This document shows, piece by piece, positions 1-8,678 of a stretch of 64,000 nucleotides of DNA (positions are counted from its first letter, which is position 1; each line of letters opens with the position of its first letter). The translations under genes and the position numbers were made by a program. The notes under the pieces were generated by a model, which saw only the letters and a program-made list of their open reading frames with translations, was not told the DNA's origin and searched no databases. This stretch comes from Mycobacterium asiaticum (GTDB lineage Bacteria; Actinomycetota; Actinomycetes; Mycobacteriales; Mycobacteriaceae). The stretch spans positions 62,001-126,000 of the forward strand of contig NZ_LZLS01000023.1 in the NCBI RefSeq assembly GCF_001673365.1, in the 5' to 3' direction.

Positions 1-179
1 TTCATGTCCCATTGGTAGGCGGATCCGGGTCCAGACGACAGGTCGTAGCGGGAGTACACCATGGAATTGCCTGGGCACCACGTGTGCGGCGGCAGGGGTC
101 TGGCCTGGGCGACAGGTGCCAGCCCCAACCCACAGCTAGCCAATACGGCGGATGTCAGTGCTGCGATTCGTTGGTTCAT
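1..179 (-). CDS. Secreted protein, N-terminal part (cut by window edge)
   Basis: The minus strand reads from ATG at 179 without a stop to base 1. It gives 59 residues that start MNQRIAALTSAVLAS and run through a hydrophobic stretch to an AQA cleavage-like site near residue 28, followed by RPLPPHTWCPG. This is a typical Sec signal peptide, and the Pro/Trp/Cys-rich start of the mature part is common in small exported mycobacterial proteins. A purine-rich GAGAGA lies upstream of the ATG. The rest of the gene is outside the window, so no function is assigned. Confidence 0.65.
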   Translation of the reverse strand, partial: MNQRIAALTSAVLASCGLGLAPVAQARPLPPHTWCPGNSMVYSRYDLSSGPGSAYQWDM

Positions 180-279
180 GTTCTGATCTCTCGATAGCTG
201 GTCGCCCCAGCGTGCGCTCGAGAGCTTGCGGAACTCTTGCGTCGGCGAAGTGGGTACCGACTGCGGCCAGAACGGCTAA

Positions 280-1365
280 TCAGCGGCTGCCGGGCAGGCG
301 GCGGACCACCCCGTCGTCGAGCATCTGTTGGAAGTGCTCGGTGACGGTTTGCTCGACCGGCCGATAAGTCAGTCCCAGCTCGTCGCGGCTGCGGGCGTTG
401 TCGAATGCCAGCGGGTAACCCATATTGCGGTCGACGAACTTTCGCGTCAGCCCCACAACGGGTGCGACAGCCTTCACCATGATTTTGGGCATCGTGGTCC
501 TAGGGAATGGGTAGAGCTGGCCGTACCGGCTGCGCAATATCTTGCCGATCTGCAGCAAAGTCACCGAATCCGCGTTGACGATGTAGCGGCCGTGGGCTTC
601 GGGGGTGAAGCCGGCACGCAGATGAGCGTCGGCGACATCACGCACGTCTACCACGCCCATGGTCAACGCGGGGGCTCCGGTAAGCAGGGTGCCGTCGGTG
701 AACTGTTTCATCGTGCTCAGGCTGGCCGAGTCGCTGGCACTGGTCAGGGCCGGCCCGAGCACCAGGCCGGGGTGGATGGTGACCATGTCCCAGCGGTCCT
801 GCGCCTCGCAGTAGCGCCACGCCTCGCGCTCGGCCACCGTCTTGGAGTACGGATACGGTTGGTGGTCAACGCTGCTGGTGGTATTCCAGTGCTCGTCGGT
901 GAACACACCGCCGGGGACATCTAGAGATTCACAGGCGTCGCCGTAAATCGCTACCACGCTGCTGGTCAGCACCACCCTTTTGACGGATTGCGTGCGGTTG
1001 ACCGAGTCCAGCACGTTGCGGGTGCCCTCGAGCGCCGGGCGCACCAGAGCTTCCTCCGCATCCTTGAACCCGGAGAGCAAAAACGGCGATGCGGTGTGCA
1101 TGACGAGTTCGCAACCACCCATGGCTTCGTCGAAGCTGTCGCGTTCGAGAAGGTCGGCCTTGAACAGCCGGAGGCGACCGGGGTGATCATCTGAGAGCTT
1201 GTGCAGATGCTCCAGACCGGAAGCCTTCTGCGGGTTGCGGACCGTGCCGTGCACGGTGCGTCCTGCTTCGAGGAGCAATCGCACAATCCAGCTGCCGATG
1301 TAGCCGCTGGCGCCCGTGACCAGGACTGGCGCGTCCACGTCGATCACCGTCGATGATGCGCTCAT
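280..1365 (-). CDS. NAD(P)-dependent epimerase/reductase (extended SDR, dihydroflavonol-reductase type)
   Basis: The 361-aa product begins with a Rossmann nucleotide-binding motif, TGASGYIGSWIV, near residue 17 and has the SDR active-site pair Y-x-x-x-K in YPYSKTVAE. The layout matches the extended SDR family that includes dihydroflavonol and cinnamoyl-CoA reductases; the substrate is unknown. The ATG at 1365 is chosen over an in-frame ATG nine codons upstream because GAGAGGAAC sits just before it. The gene is divergent from the crotonase gene at 1542 and faces the partial secreted-protein gene in the same orientation. Confidence 0.85.
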   Translation of the reverse strand: MSASSTVIDVDAPVLVTGASGYIGSWIVRLLLEAGRTVHGTVRNPQKASGLEHLHKLSDDHPGRLRLFKADLLERDSFDEAMGGCELVMHTASPFLLSGFKDAEEALVRPALEGTRNVLDSVNRTQSVKRVVLTSSVVAIYGDACESLDVPGGVFTDEHWNTTSSVDHQPYPYSKTVAEREAWRYCEAQDRWDMVTIHPGLVLGPALTSASDSASLSTMKQFTDGTLLTGAPALTMGVVDVRDVADAHLRAGFTPEAHGRYIVNADSVTLLQIGKILRSRYGQLYPFPRTTMPKIMVKAVAPVVGLTRKFVDRNMGYPLAFDNARSRDELGLTYRPVEQTVTEHFQQMLDDGVVRRLPGSR

Positions 1366-1541
1366 ATGGGTGTTCCTCTCTAGCGGGATCACGTCGACGA
1401 CGCCTTCTACCGCCCGCCAGCGTATCGCCAGCGGGGTCTCGCCGAGCTGACAAAGATACTCGCAGCCGACACCCAGGACCGCATCACCTCAAGGAGGTGG
1501 TCCGCCGCAGCAACATCTGATCAGGCGATAGATTGCTTCTC

Positions 1542-2345
1542 GTGAGCGAAAATAGAGTCCGCGTGCGCGTCGCCGACAACGGCGTGGCAACAGCAACGAT
1601 GGTGCGCGCCGACAAGCACAATGCGCTCGACCAAGCCATGTTCGAAGGTTTGGTGGCCGCCGCGGAGCAACTGGCACGGGATGCATCGGTCCGCGCGGTA
1701 GTTCTGCACGGCGAGGGAAAGAGCTTCTGCTCTGGCTTGGACGTGGCAAGTTTCATGGGCGGTGAACGTGGCACGGGCGTGCTGCTGACTCGGGACGACG
1801 ACGGGCCGGCGAACCTGGCTCAGCGCGTGAGTTACGACTGGTCGTTGGTTCCGGTGCCCGTCATCGCCGCAATCCACGGCAACTGCTTCGGTGGCGGTTT
1901 GCAGATCGCGCTCGGCACGGACATCCGGATTGCCGCGCCGGACGCGAAGCTGAGCATCATGGAGATCAAGTGGGGACTCGTTCCCGACATGGGCATTACG
2001 CAGACGCTGCCGAGGCTGCTACCTATCGACGTCGCGAAAGAGTTGACGTTCACCGGCCGCATCGTTTCTGGCAGCGAAGGTGCCGAGCTCGGCTTGGTGA
2101 CTCGCACTGCCGAGGATCCGCTTCAAGCGGCCCTGGAGCTCGCGGGCGAGATCGCATCGAAGTCACCGCATGCCATCCGTGCGGCCAAGCGCCTGTACGA
2201 CGAAACCTGGCTCAGCAGCGACCCCGCGACTGCTCTCGCGCTCGAATCGGAGCTGCAAACCGGGCTGATCGGCTCGCCCAACCAGATCGCTGCCGTGGTC
2301 GCTGGAATGTCCGGGGAGCAAGCAGTTTTCGAAAATCCCGACTAG
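1542..2345 (+). CDS. Enoyl-CoA hydratase/isomerase (crotonase) family protein
   Basis: The 267-aa product has the crotonase fold signature: the oxyanion-hole segment FCSGLDVASF near residue 64 and GNCFGGGLQIALGTDIRI near residue 110, followed by MEIKWGLVPDMG. The second family glutamate (in MEIKWGL) is kept. The position that is usually the first catalytic glutamate in true hydratases (GGGxE) reads Gln here, so the reaction may not be classical hydration. GTG at 1542 is taken as the start; TTG at 1533 is also in frame. The gene converges on the reductase at 2357 with an 11-bp gap. Confidence 0.85.
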   Translation: MSENRVRVRVADNGVATATMVRADKHNALDQAMFEGLVAAAEQLARDASVRAVVLHGEGKSFCSGLDVASFMGGERGTGVLLTRDDDGPANLAQRVSYDWSLVPVPVIAAIHGNCFGGGLQIALGTDIRIAAPDAKLSIMEIKWGLVPDMGITQTLPRLLPIDVAKELTFTGRIVSGSEGAELGLVTRTAEDPLQAALELAGEIASKSPHAIRAAKRLYDETWLSSDPATALALESELQTGLIGSPNQIAAVVAGMSGEQAVFENPD

Positions 2346-2356
2346 CGACGCTCAGA

Positions 2357-3148
2357 TCAGATCAGTCCAGGTATCAGCGCCTTGCGCTCGGCGGGGTAGT
2401 CGGAAAACTTTTCGCGGTACCACTTGTGGGTGGCGAACGCTCGTGGGACCAGGTTGCCGGCCGTGATCAGAAAAATGACCACCCCCGCGAGCGACCAGGT
2501 CAACAGGGCGAAGCCGGCCCAGGCGATCAGCTCACCGAGGTATGCCGGGCTAGTGACGAATCGGAACCCGCCGCCGTAAGGGATTTTGTACTCGCTTGCG
2601 CCTGGATTCTTCTTGTCGCGCAGATTGCGCACGATCGATTCCGACCGGACCAAGAGAAGGAAGCCGCCGAGGTACACAACCGTCCCGACGAGAAACCGTG
2701 GATCGGTCAACCACTCGGTGCCGTACTGGTGCTTGTAATCGTGGCTGAAGAACGCGCCATTGAGGTAGCCGTGCATCGTGGTGATCACCATGCCGAAGGC
2801 GAGCACAACGACGTTGAAGCTGCCGACTTTGCCTGGCACCTGCCTGATCGACAAGGGGAAGAACCACCCCCGATTCCCGTAGTGCAGCAACCAGATGGCC
2901 GCGAGCACCAGAGGCACGACGTCGAACCGGCGCGGCCCGGTGAGGTAGAACACGACGAACACCACGGTTGCGGGTATCTCCATCAGCCACCAGCCCAGCT
3001 TCGGGTTGAGCTTCAATCCGCGCGCCGCGGAGCCGAATCGGCCATAGGGACTCTGCTGGAACAAGCCGCCGATGATCACCAATCCTGCGATGACCAGGCC
3101 GAGCGTCAGGACGGTGTCATAGGTGGTGTTGCCGGTGTACCAGTGCAT
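2357..3148 (-). CDS. Membrane protein of the steroid 5-alpha-reductase / DUF1295-like family
   Basis: The 263-aa product has about six hydrophobic segments. Its C-terminal part carries the family pattern: PYGGGFRFVTSPAYLGE, then NLVPRAFATHKWYREKF and a terminal YPAERKALIPG. Enzymes of this fold reduce enone double bonds of steroids or act on fatty chains in the membrane, using NADPH. Start at ATG 3148 is supported by GAAGGGAA upstream; the open frame extends further 5' but lacks signals. It is divergent from the MoxR gene across a 246-bp gap that should hold both promoters; I see no clear motif in that gap. Confidence 0.8.
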   Translation of the reverse strand: MHWYTGNTTYDTVLTLGLVIAGLVIIGGLFQQSPYGRFGSAARGLKLNPKLGWWLMEIPATVVFVVFYLTGPRRFDVVPLVLAAIWLLHYGNRGWFFPLSIRQVPGKVGSFNVVVLAFGMVITTMHGYLNGAFFSHDYKHQYGTEWLTDPRFLVGTVVYLGGFLLLVRSESIVRNLRDKKNPGASEYKIPYGGGFRFVTSPAYLGELIAWAGFALLTWSLAGVVIFLITAGNLVPRAFATHKWYREKFSDYPAERKALIPGLI

Positions 3149-3394
3149 CGAGTTCCCTTCGAGAGCTGACGCGTGAGCGTGTGAGCAGAACCTGCTGCGC
3201 CGTCCAGACTCTACAAACCGGTCCTCGTCACCCCGGGGGCGTATCGGCTTCGGCGCCCGCAATCGAGACGGTGTTTTCGACAAGACCGCCCGACGGGACT
3301 CGTCGCTTCGTAGAGTCAGCAATAGCTGCGCGCTGCCGGCGTCCTATGCGGTCGTGTACGCCGGCTCGTTCGGAGCTTGTCAGGAGGTGCAACC

Positions 3395-4291
3395 GTGACG
3401 ACGGAGGCCGTCCGCCAGCTGAAAGCAGATCTCGTCCGCTTCGGCTACCTCGCCGATGATGGCCTGGCCACTGCCATTCATCTCGCCATCCGGCTGCGGC
3501 GTCCGTTGCTGCTCGAGGGTGAGGCTGGGGCGGGCAAGACCGAAGTCGCCAAAACCTTGTCACGCATGTCGGGCGCCAAGCTGTTGCGGCTGCAGTGCTA
3601 TGAAGGCATTGACGTGTCGCAGGCGGTCTATGAATGGGATTACGCCCGCCAGCTACTGCACCTAAAGGCTGCGGAAACCATTAGCGCAGAAGCTATTTCG
3701 GCTGCAGAGGATGAACTGTTCTCCGAGCGCTTCCTGGTTCGACGGCCACTGCTACAAGCCATCGACAATCGCGACGGCGCCCGACCGGTGCTACTCATCG
3801 ACGAAATCGACCGTGCCGATGATGAATTCGAGGCGTTTCTGCTAGAGATGTTGTCCGACTTCGCGGTAACGGTACCGGAGCTAGGAACATTCGTGGCCGA
3901 GGTGCCGCCGCTGGTGATCCTGACCTCCAATCGCACCCGCGACCTGCATGACGCGCTCAAACGACGCTGCCTTTATCACTGGGTCGACCATCCCAACATC
4001 GACCGCGAAGTGGCTATCGTGCGGCTGCGCGTGCCGGAGGCAAGCGAACGGCTGGCACGCCGGGTCGCGGAAGCCGTAGAAGCCTTGCGGGGACTCGACC
4101 TTTACAAGCCACCCGGAGTAGCCGAGACCATAGATTGGGCCCGAGCACTGGCCGAACTGGGTGAGTCGGAACTGTCCGACATCGACATCGAACACACCCT
4201 CGGCTGGGTGCTGAAGTATCGCGAAGACATCGAAAAAACAAGGGCCGCAGGGCTTAACACGTTGCTACGGGTGGCCGGCGACGATGTCTGA
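3395..4291 (+). CDS. MoxR-family AAA+ ATPase
   Basis: The 298-aa product has Walker A GEAGAGKTEVAK near residue 40, Walker B LLIDEIDRAD near residue 133 and a sensor-1-like ILTSNRTRDL. MoxR ATPases work with VWA proteins as chaperones for cofactor or metal insertion; in carboxydotrophs the related CoxD acts on the CO dehydrogenase active site. GTG at 3395 follows an AGGAGG at 3382-3387. The gene overlaps the VWA gene by 8 bp and lies next to a molybdenum-hydroxylase operon, which is its likely client. Confidence 0.93.
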   Translation: MTTEAVRQLKADLVRFGYLADDGLATAIHLAIRLRRPLLLEGEAGAGKTEVAKTLSRMSGAKLLRLQCYEGIDVSQAVYEWDYARQLLHLKAAETISAEAISAAEDELFSERFLVRRPLLQAIDNRDGARPVLLIDEIDRADDEFEAFLLEMLSDFAVTVPELGTFVAEVPPLVILTSNRTRDLHDALKRRCLYHWVDHPNIDREVAIVRLRVPEASERLARRVAEAVEALRGLDLYKPPGVAETIDWARALAELGESELSDIDIEHTLGWVLKYREDIEKTRAAGLNTLLRVAGDDV

Positions 4292-5378
4292 CGGCGCGGA
4301 TCGGCTGGCGGTGATATTCGCACGCCGCCTACGCGCGGAGGGAATGGCAGTTCCCACCGGCTCTGTCGCGCTTTTCGTATCGGCGCTAGGCGAGCTGGAC
4401 CCGGCAGACCGCGACAGTCTGTATTGGGCGGGTCGTACCGCTCTGGTCAAGCGCCCAGAGGACGTCGATACCTTCGATCGCATATTTCGTTCGGTTTGGC
4501 TCCGCCAACCAACCGATAACCGCCCCGGCGCAATCACGACAGAGGACTCTCCAGAGCCGGACACCGAAGACGACGCTCAATGCCCCAGCCGAACGCCTAC
4601 CACCGTTATGCGTTATAGCCCGGTAGAGGTTCTGCGCCGCAAGGACTTTGGTGAGTACACCGCAGCAGACTTCGTCGATGCGCAGCGACTGATGGCCAAC
4701 TTTCGTGCCAGGGCGGCGATGCGACGCAGCAGACGGCGGCGGCCAGCGAAGGGGCGTCGGCACCGGCACCCCGATATCCGGGGCACGGTGCGCCGTGCGT
4801 TGCGCACCGGCGGCGAGCCCATTCGCCGGGCCTGGTACGCCCCGACCCGGCAACCCCGCAGGGTTGTCTTGTTGTGTGACATCAGCGGCTCGATGGATTC
4901 CTACTCCCGGGCGCTACTGCGGTTTATGCACGCGGCCGTGGCCGGCCGCCGCCGTGTCGAGGCCTTCACCATGGGAACACGCCTGACCCGGCTGACGCGG
5001 GAGCTGTTGTCCCACAACCCCGATCGCGCACTGCGTTGCGCGGGCGCTGCGGTACCCGACTGGTCGGGAGGTACGCGGATCGGGGACACCTTGCGCGACT
5101 ACAACAATGGATGGGGGATGCGCGGCATGTCTCGCGGTGCCGTGGTGGTCATCCTCTCCGATGGCTGGGAGCGGGGCGACCCAACCGTGATGGCCGACCA
5201 AATGGCGCGCCTGTCGCGGGTGGCTTACAAGGTGGTGTGGGTCAACCCACTCAAGGCGTCGCCCGGTTACGCCCCGCTGGCCCGAGGTATGGCCGCTGCA
5301 CTGCCGTACGTCGACGAATTCATCGAGGGCCACAACCTGAACGCATTGGACGACCTGCTTGATGTCATCTCGAGATGA
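4284..5378 (+). CDS. CoxE-like VWA-domain protein
   Basis: The 364-aa product has a variable N-terminal half with an Arg-rich stretch (residues about 140-160) and a C-terminal von Willebrand A domain. The MIDAS motif D-I-S-G-S is visible in LLCDISGSMDSYS near residue 195, with ILSDGWERGD later. This is the usual partner of MoxR ATPases, and CoxE of carboxydotrophs is the closest named type. Start overlaps the end of the MoxR gene, so the two are translationally coupled. It converges on the large-subunit gene at 5582. Confidence 0.9.
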   Translation: MSDGADRLAVIFARRLRAEGMAVPTGSVALFVSALGELDPADRDSLYWAGRTALVKRPEDVDTFDRIFRSVWLRQPTDNRPGAITTEDSPEPDTEDDAQCPSRTPTTVMRYSPVEVLRRKDFGEYTAADFVDAQRLMANFRARAAMRRSRRRRPAKGRRHRHPDIRGTVRRALRTGGEPIRRAWYAPTRQPRRVVLLCDISGSMDSYSRALLRFMHAAVAGRRRVEAFTMGTRLTRLTRELLSHNPDRALRCAGAAVPDWSGGTRIGDTLRDYNNGWGMRGMSRGAVVVILSDGWERGDPTVMADQMARLSRVAYKVVWVNPLKASPGYAPLARGMAAALPYVDEFIEGHNLNALDDLLDVISR

Positions 5379-5502
5379 CGTGCCATTTCTCTAAGCGGTG
5401 AGCGGCGGGGGAGGCGGTCCCGCGCACCAGGGCCGCCGCCGCGAGCGTGCAGAGATTGCCGCCGACACGCTGACGCAGGTGGCATTCTGCGCACCCTCAC
5501 GC

Positions 5503-5547
5503 GAGAGGCGGGCGGGCGAGAGGCGGGCACGGGAGAGGCTGGCGCGC
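5503..5547. repeat. Three tandem 15-bp GAGAGGC repeats
   Basis: In the 203-bp gap between the convergent VWA and large-subunit genes, GAGAGGCKGGC occurs at 5503, 5518 and 5533 with a 15-bp period and small differences in the last bases. No function is evident. It may be simple GC-rich expansion. Confidence 0.6.
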
Positions 5548-5581
5548 CACAAGCGGGGCGGAGGACCGTACCTCACGCGGC

Positions 5582-8176
5582 CTATCGGTCGGTGCGTTCA
5601 GGAATGACGCCTGCGAGCTCGAGGATCCTGGTCGGCGGCAGGTGCTGTTCGGTGACCCGGACACCGAGGTCGGCCAGCGCATCCTCCACCGCATTGGTGA
5701 TCGCCGCCGGGGCGCCGATCATGCCCCCTTCGCCGACGCCGCGGTAATTGAAGGCAATGTCCGTCGGCGTCTCGACGTGGTGTATCTCGATTTCGGGAAT
5801 CTCCATCGTGGTCGGGATCAGGTAGTCCATGAACGTCCCCGTCCTGGGCTGCCCGTCCTCCCCGTAAATCGTCTTTTCGTAGAGCACGGCGCCCACGCCT
5901 TGCGCGACGCCACCGCGGATCTGGCCGTCGACGATGGCCGGGTTGATCATCTCGCCGCAGTCCTCCACGACCGCGTAGCGAGGAATCTTCACTTGGCCGG
6001 TTTCGAGATCGATTTCGACCCAGCACACGTGTGTGGCCTGCGCCCAACCGCCTTCGCCGCCGTTCCACTCGCCGTGAGTGCGGATAGCCTCATCGCGTCC
6101 GGGCCGGTCGGTCTTTCCATTCGGGCCACGCCGCACCGCCTCCTCAGCAACCTCGCGGAAGGTTCGCGAGATCGTGGGCACACCCGCGACGTGGATCGCA
6201 CCGTCTTGGATGACAACGTCGGCCGATGACGCTTCCAACAGGTCCGCGGCGATATCGACAATCTGCTCGCGCAGGGTGTTCGCAGCGAGCGCAACGGCAC
6301 CGCCCGCCATCGCTGCCGACATGCTTCCGCCGGTGCCGGTGATGCCGAATGGCGCGAAGTTCGTATCGCCGTACCTCACCCGGATGGTTTCGACGGGTAC
6401 GCCGAGCTTGTCGGCGGCCACCTGCGCGAGCGTCGTCTCATGGCCTTGGCCATGGGGCACCTGCCGAGTGTGGAGCGTGACGCTGCCGTCGGCTTCCAGG
6501 ACTGCATAGATCGGCTCGGTGCCTGCGAACGCGGATAATCCCGGCATGACAACGTCGACGTAGTTCGGTGGCCCGGGCGCCGCTTCGATGTAGGTCGCAA
6601 TCCCGAGGCCGAGGCGGCGGCCCTGCTCCCGAGCCGCCGCTTGATGATCCGCCCAATGTTCGAAATCGGCGATCTCGAGGGCCCGTTGCAGAGTGGTTTT
6701 GGCCGACATGCGCACATCGAGGGTCGGACCCGTGACCATCGTCGTCGGGAGCATGTCGGGACCGACGATGTTGCGCAGCCTGATCTCGGCGCGGCTGATC
6801 TCCAACTCGCGGGCTATGACGTCGAAAAGCCGTTCGCGGACCCAGGTTTCGACTGCCCAGGGTCCCCGATAGGGCACATAGCTCGCCTTGTTCGATGAGA
6901 CGATCTCAGTGTCGAACTGCATGGCGTCGAACCGATACGGACCGGGGAACATCGTCTGGATGAAGCGACAGAACAACGGTGCCCCGTACGGGATTGCCGG
7001 ATAGGCACCCCCATCCATCGTGAGCTTGGCGCGCAGGCCCCGCACCGTCCCGTCGTTCATTACCGCAGCCTCGACAGCCACTTGTTCGTCACGGGCTTGG
7101 CCGCCGAGTACGAGGTGCTCGTTGCGGTCCTCGATCCACTTGACTGATCGGCCCAGTCGCAGCGCGGCAGCGCACAAGGCGATTTCCTCACGCAGCACTG
7201 TGCCCTTCGATCCGAACGCGCCGCCGATGTCGCCCGTCACCACCCGCGGGAGTTGGTCTTTGGGCGTTGCCATCAATCCGAGCAGCGTCCGGTTGAGGTG
7301 GACCATCCGCATTGGATCCCGGGCGATCTGGCGCAGCATGATCGCCATCATCGGAGCTGCGTCCTTCATCATCGTCGGGTGAGCGCGGACGAAGTCGCGG
7401 ACACCGGCGAAGATGGCTTTCGTCTGATCGCGCTGGCGGAACATGTCGCGCATCGACATCCACACCGGCTGCCGTGCCAAACACATCGCCATGAGCCACT
7501 TGAGAACGTGCGCGGCCTGATGGGCCGCGTGCAACGTGAGCTTGCCGTCGGCGTCGATCTCGGCCACCATGCCTCTGGTTTCCATCGGTTGGTTGGCGTG
7601 CCGGTGCTGACGGAACGTTTCAGTGATCACCCGATCGGCCCCGGCGAACGCCGCATCGACGTCGCCGTAGGACTCCGACAATGCCCAGACGACGTTGCCG
7701 TTGGCCTTCGGCCAGATCGCCGCCCGGCGGGGATCGTGGGCGTGTGCCAACGTCGCGATCGGTTGCAGCTCTTCGTATTCCACGTCGACCAGCTCTGCGG
7801 CATCCTCAGCCACTGCGCGTGATGTCGCTACCACGATGGCAACTGGGTCTCCGACCAGGCGAACACGGTCGACGGCCAGCGCCCAGTGCCACGGGTCGTA
7901 GAGGCCCGGCAGGGCGAACATCCCGATCAACGGGTTGGTCATCGCAGCGATTTCGGAACCGGTGATGATCGCGTGCACGCCCGGAACGGCGGCGGCACGG
8001 GTGGTGTCGATACCGCGGATCAGGGCATGGGGCCAGGGGCTGCGGACGAACGCCGCGTGCGCCATGTCCGGGACGACGACATCGTCAACGTAGTGTCCAC
8101 GCCCGCGCAGCAGTCGGCGGTCCTCGACCCTGCGGACGCGGGCGCCGACGAATCGCCCCATGATCTGTTCACGCAT
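5582..8176 (-). CDS. Molybdopterin-binding large subunit, xanthine dehydrogenase/CoxL-like
   Basis: The 864-aa product has the Moco-subunit layout: N-terminal GRGHYVDDV, HANQPMETRG, GDIGGAFGSKG, and a C-terminal GVGEGGMIGAP that carries the family active-site Glu. The position of the CO-dehydrogenase signature loop (AYxCSFR in form I) reads PYRGPWAVE, so CO oxidation is not supported. About 65 extra, Met-rich residues lie between HAAHQAAH and GDIGG (roughly 7240-7500). ATG at 8176 overlaps the stop of the [2Fe-2S] gene and follows GGAAGGCG. Expected to form a cytoplasmic heterotrimer with the next two genes. Confidence 0.9.
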   Translation of the reverse strand: MREQIMGRFVGARVRRVEDRRLLRGRGHYVDDVVVPDMAHAAFVRSPWPHALIRGIDTTRAAAVPGVHAIITGSEIAAMTNPLIGMFALPGLYDPWHWALAVDRVRLVGDPVAIVVATSRAVAEDAAELVDVEYEELQPIATLAHAHDPRRAAIWPKANGNVVWALSESYGDVDAAFAGADRVITETFRQHRHANQPMETRGMVAEIDADGKLTLHAAHQAAHVLKWLMAMCLARQPVWMSMRDMFRQRDQTKAIFAGVRDFVRAHPTMMKDAAPMMAIMLRQIARDPMRMVHLNRTLLGLMATPKDQLPRVVTGDIGGAFGSKGTVLREEIALCAAALRLGRSVKWIEDRNEHLVLGGQARDEQVAVEAAVMNDGTVRGLRAKLTMDGGAYPAIPYGAPLFCRFIQTMFPGPYRFDAMQFDTEIVSSNKASYVPYRGPWAVETWVRERLFDVIARELEISRAEIRLRNIVGPDMLPTTMVTGPTLDVRMSAKTTLQRALEIADFEHWADHQAAAREQGRRLGLGIATYIEAAPGPPNYVDVVMPGLSAFAGTEPIYAVLEADGSVTLHTRQVPHGQGHETTLAQVAADKLGVPVETIRVRYGDTNFAPFGITGTGGSMSAAMAGGAVALAANTLREQIVDIAADLLEASSADVVIQDGAIHVAGVPTISRTFREVAEEAVRRGPNGKTDRPGRDEAIRTHGEWNGGEGGWAQATHVCWVEIDLETGQVKIPRYAVVEDCGEMINPAIVDGQIRGGVAQGVGAVLYEKTIYGEDGQPRTGTFMDYLIPTTMEIPEIEIHHVETPTDIAFNYRGVGEGGMIGAPAAITNAVEDALADLGVRVTEQHLPPTRILELAGVIPERTDR

Positions 8177-8678
8177 CGTTCGCGCCTTCCACGACCGCCT
8201 TCGCGGCTGATTTGGACATCTTGTCCAGGGCTTCGGCGACACCCTCGAGAATCGATGCGTATCCCGTGCAGCGACAAAGGTTTCCGGAGAGCTCTTCTTT
8301 GATCTGCGCCGTCGTCGGTGTCGGATTGTCTGCCAGTAGGCAGCGCACGGTCATCAGGAATCCCGGTGCACAGAAAGCGCATTGAAATGCGTGGCGCTCC
8401 CACATCGCCTGCTGGATGAGCCCGAGGCCGTCCCCGTCGCCGAGTGACTCGACGGTCTCGACACTTGATCCCTCCGCCTGCAGCGCCAGCATCAAGCAGG
8501 AACGAACAGGCTGACCATCGACCGCGACCGTGCACGCGCCACATATTCCGTGCTCGCAACCGAGATGCGTGCCCGTAAGACCGAGCCGCTCGCGAAGCAA
8601 TTCGGCCAGGGTCGTGCGACCTTCGACCATCGCGCGTTCGTCCCGATCATTGACCCGAAGATTGATCTCCCGCATCAA
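8169..8678 (-). CDS. [2Fe-2S] small subunit of the molybdenum hydroxylase (CoxS-like)
   Basis: The 169-aa product has both cluster-binding Cys sets of the family: CEHGICGAC plus a later Cys in the N-terminal plant-type ferredoxin domain, and CAFCAPGF with CRCTG in the helical C-terminal domain. It passes electrons from the Moco subunit to the FAD subunit. Its start codon overlaps the stop of the FAD-subunit gene (ATGA), and its end overlaps the large-subunit start, so the three genes form one tightly coupled operon in the order FAD, FeS, Moco. Confidence 0.94.
   Translation of the reverse strand: MMREINLRVNDRDERAMVEGRTTLAELLRERLGLTGTHLGCEHGICGACTVAVDGQPVRSCLMLALQAEGSSVETVESLGDGDGLGLIQQAMWERHAFQCAFCAPGFLMTVRCLLADNPTPTTAQIKEELSGNLCRCTGYASILEGVAEALDKMSKSAAKAVVEGANDA

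Noticed and set aside
1970..3169. 399-codon plus-strand open frame
   Set aside because: It runs across the end of the crotonase gene and antisense to the reductase gene, both of which have clear family motifs; its protein is Arg/Ala/His-rich without any fold signal. It is a GC-rich shadow.
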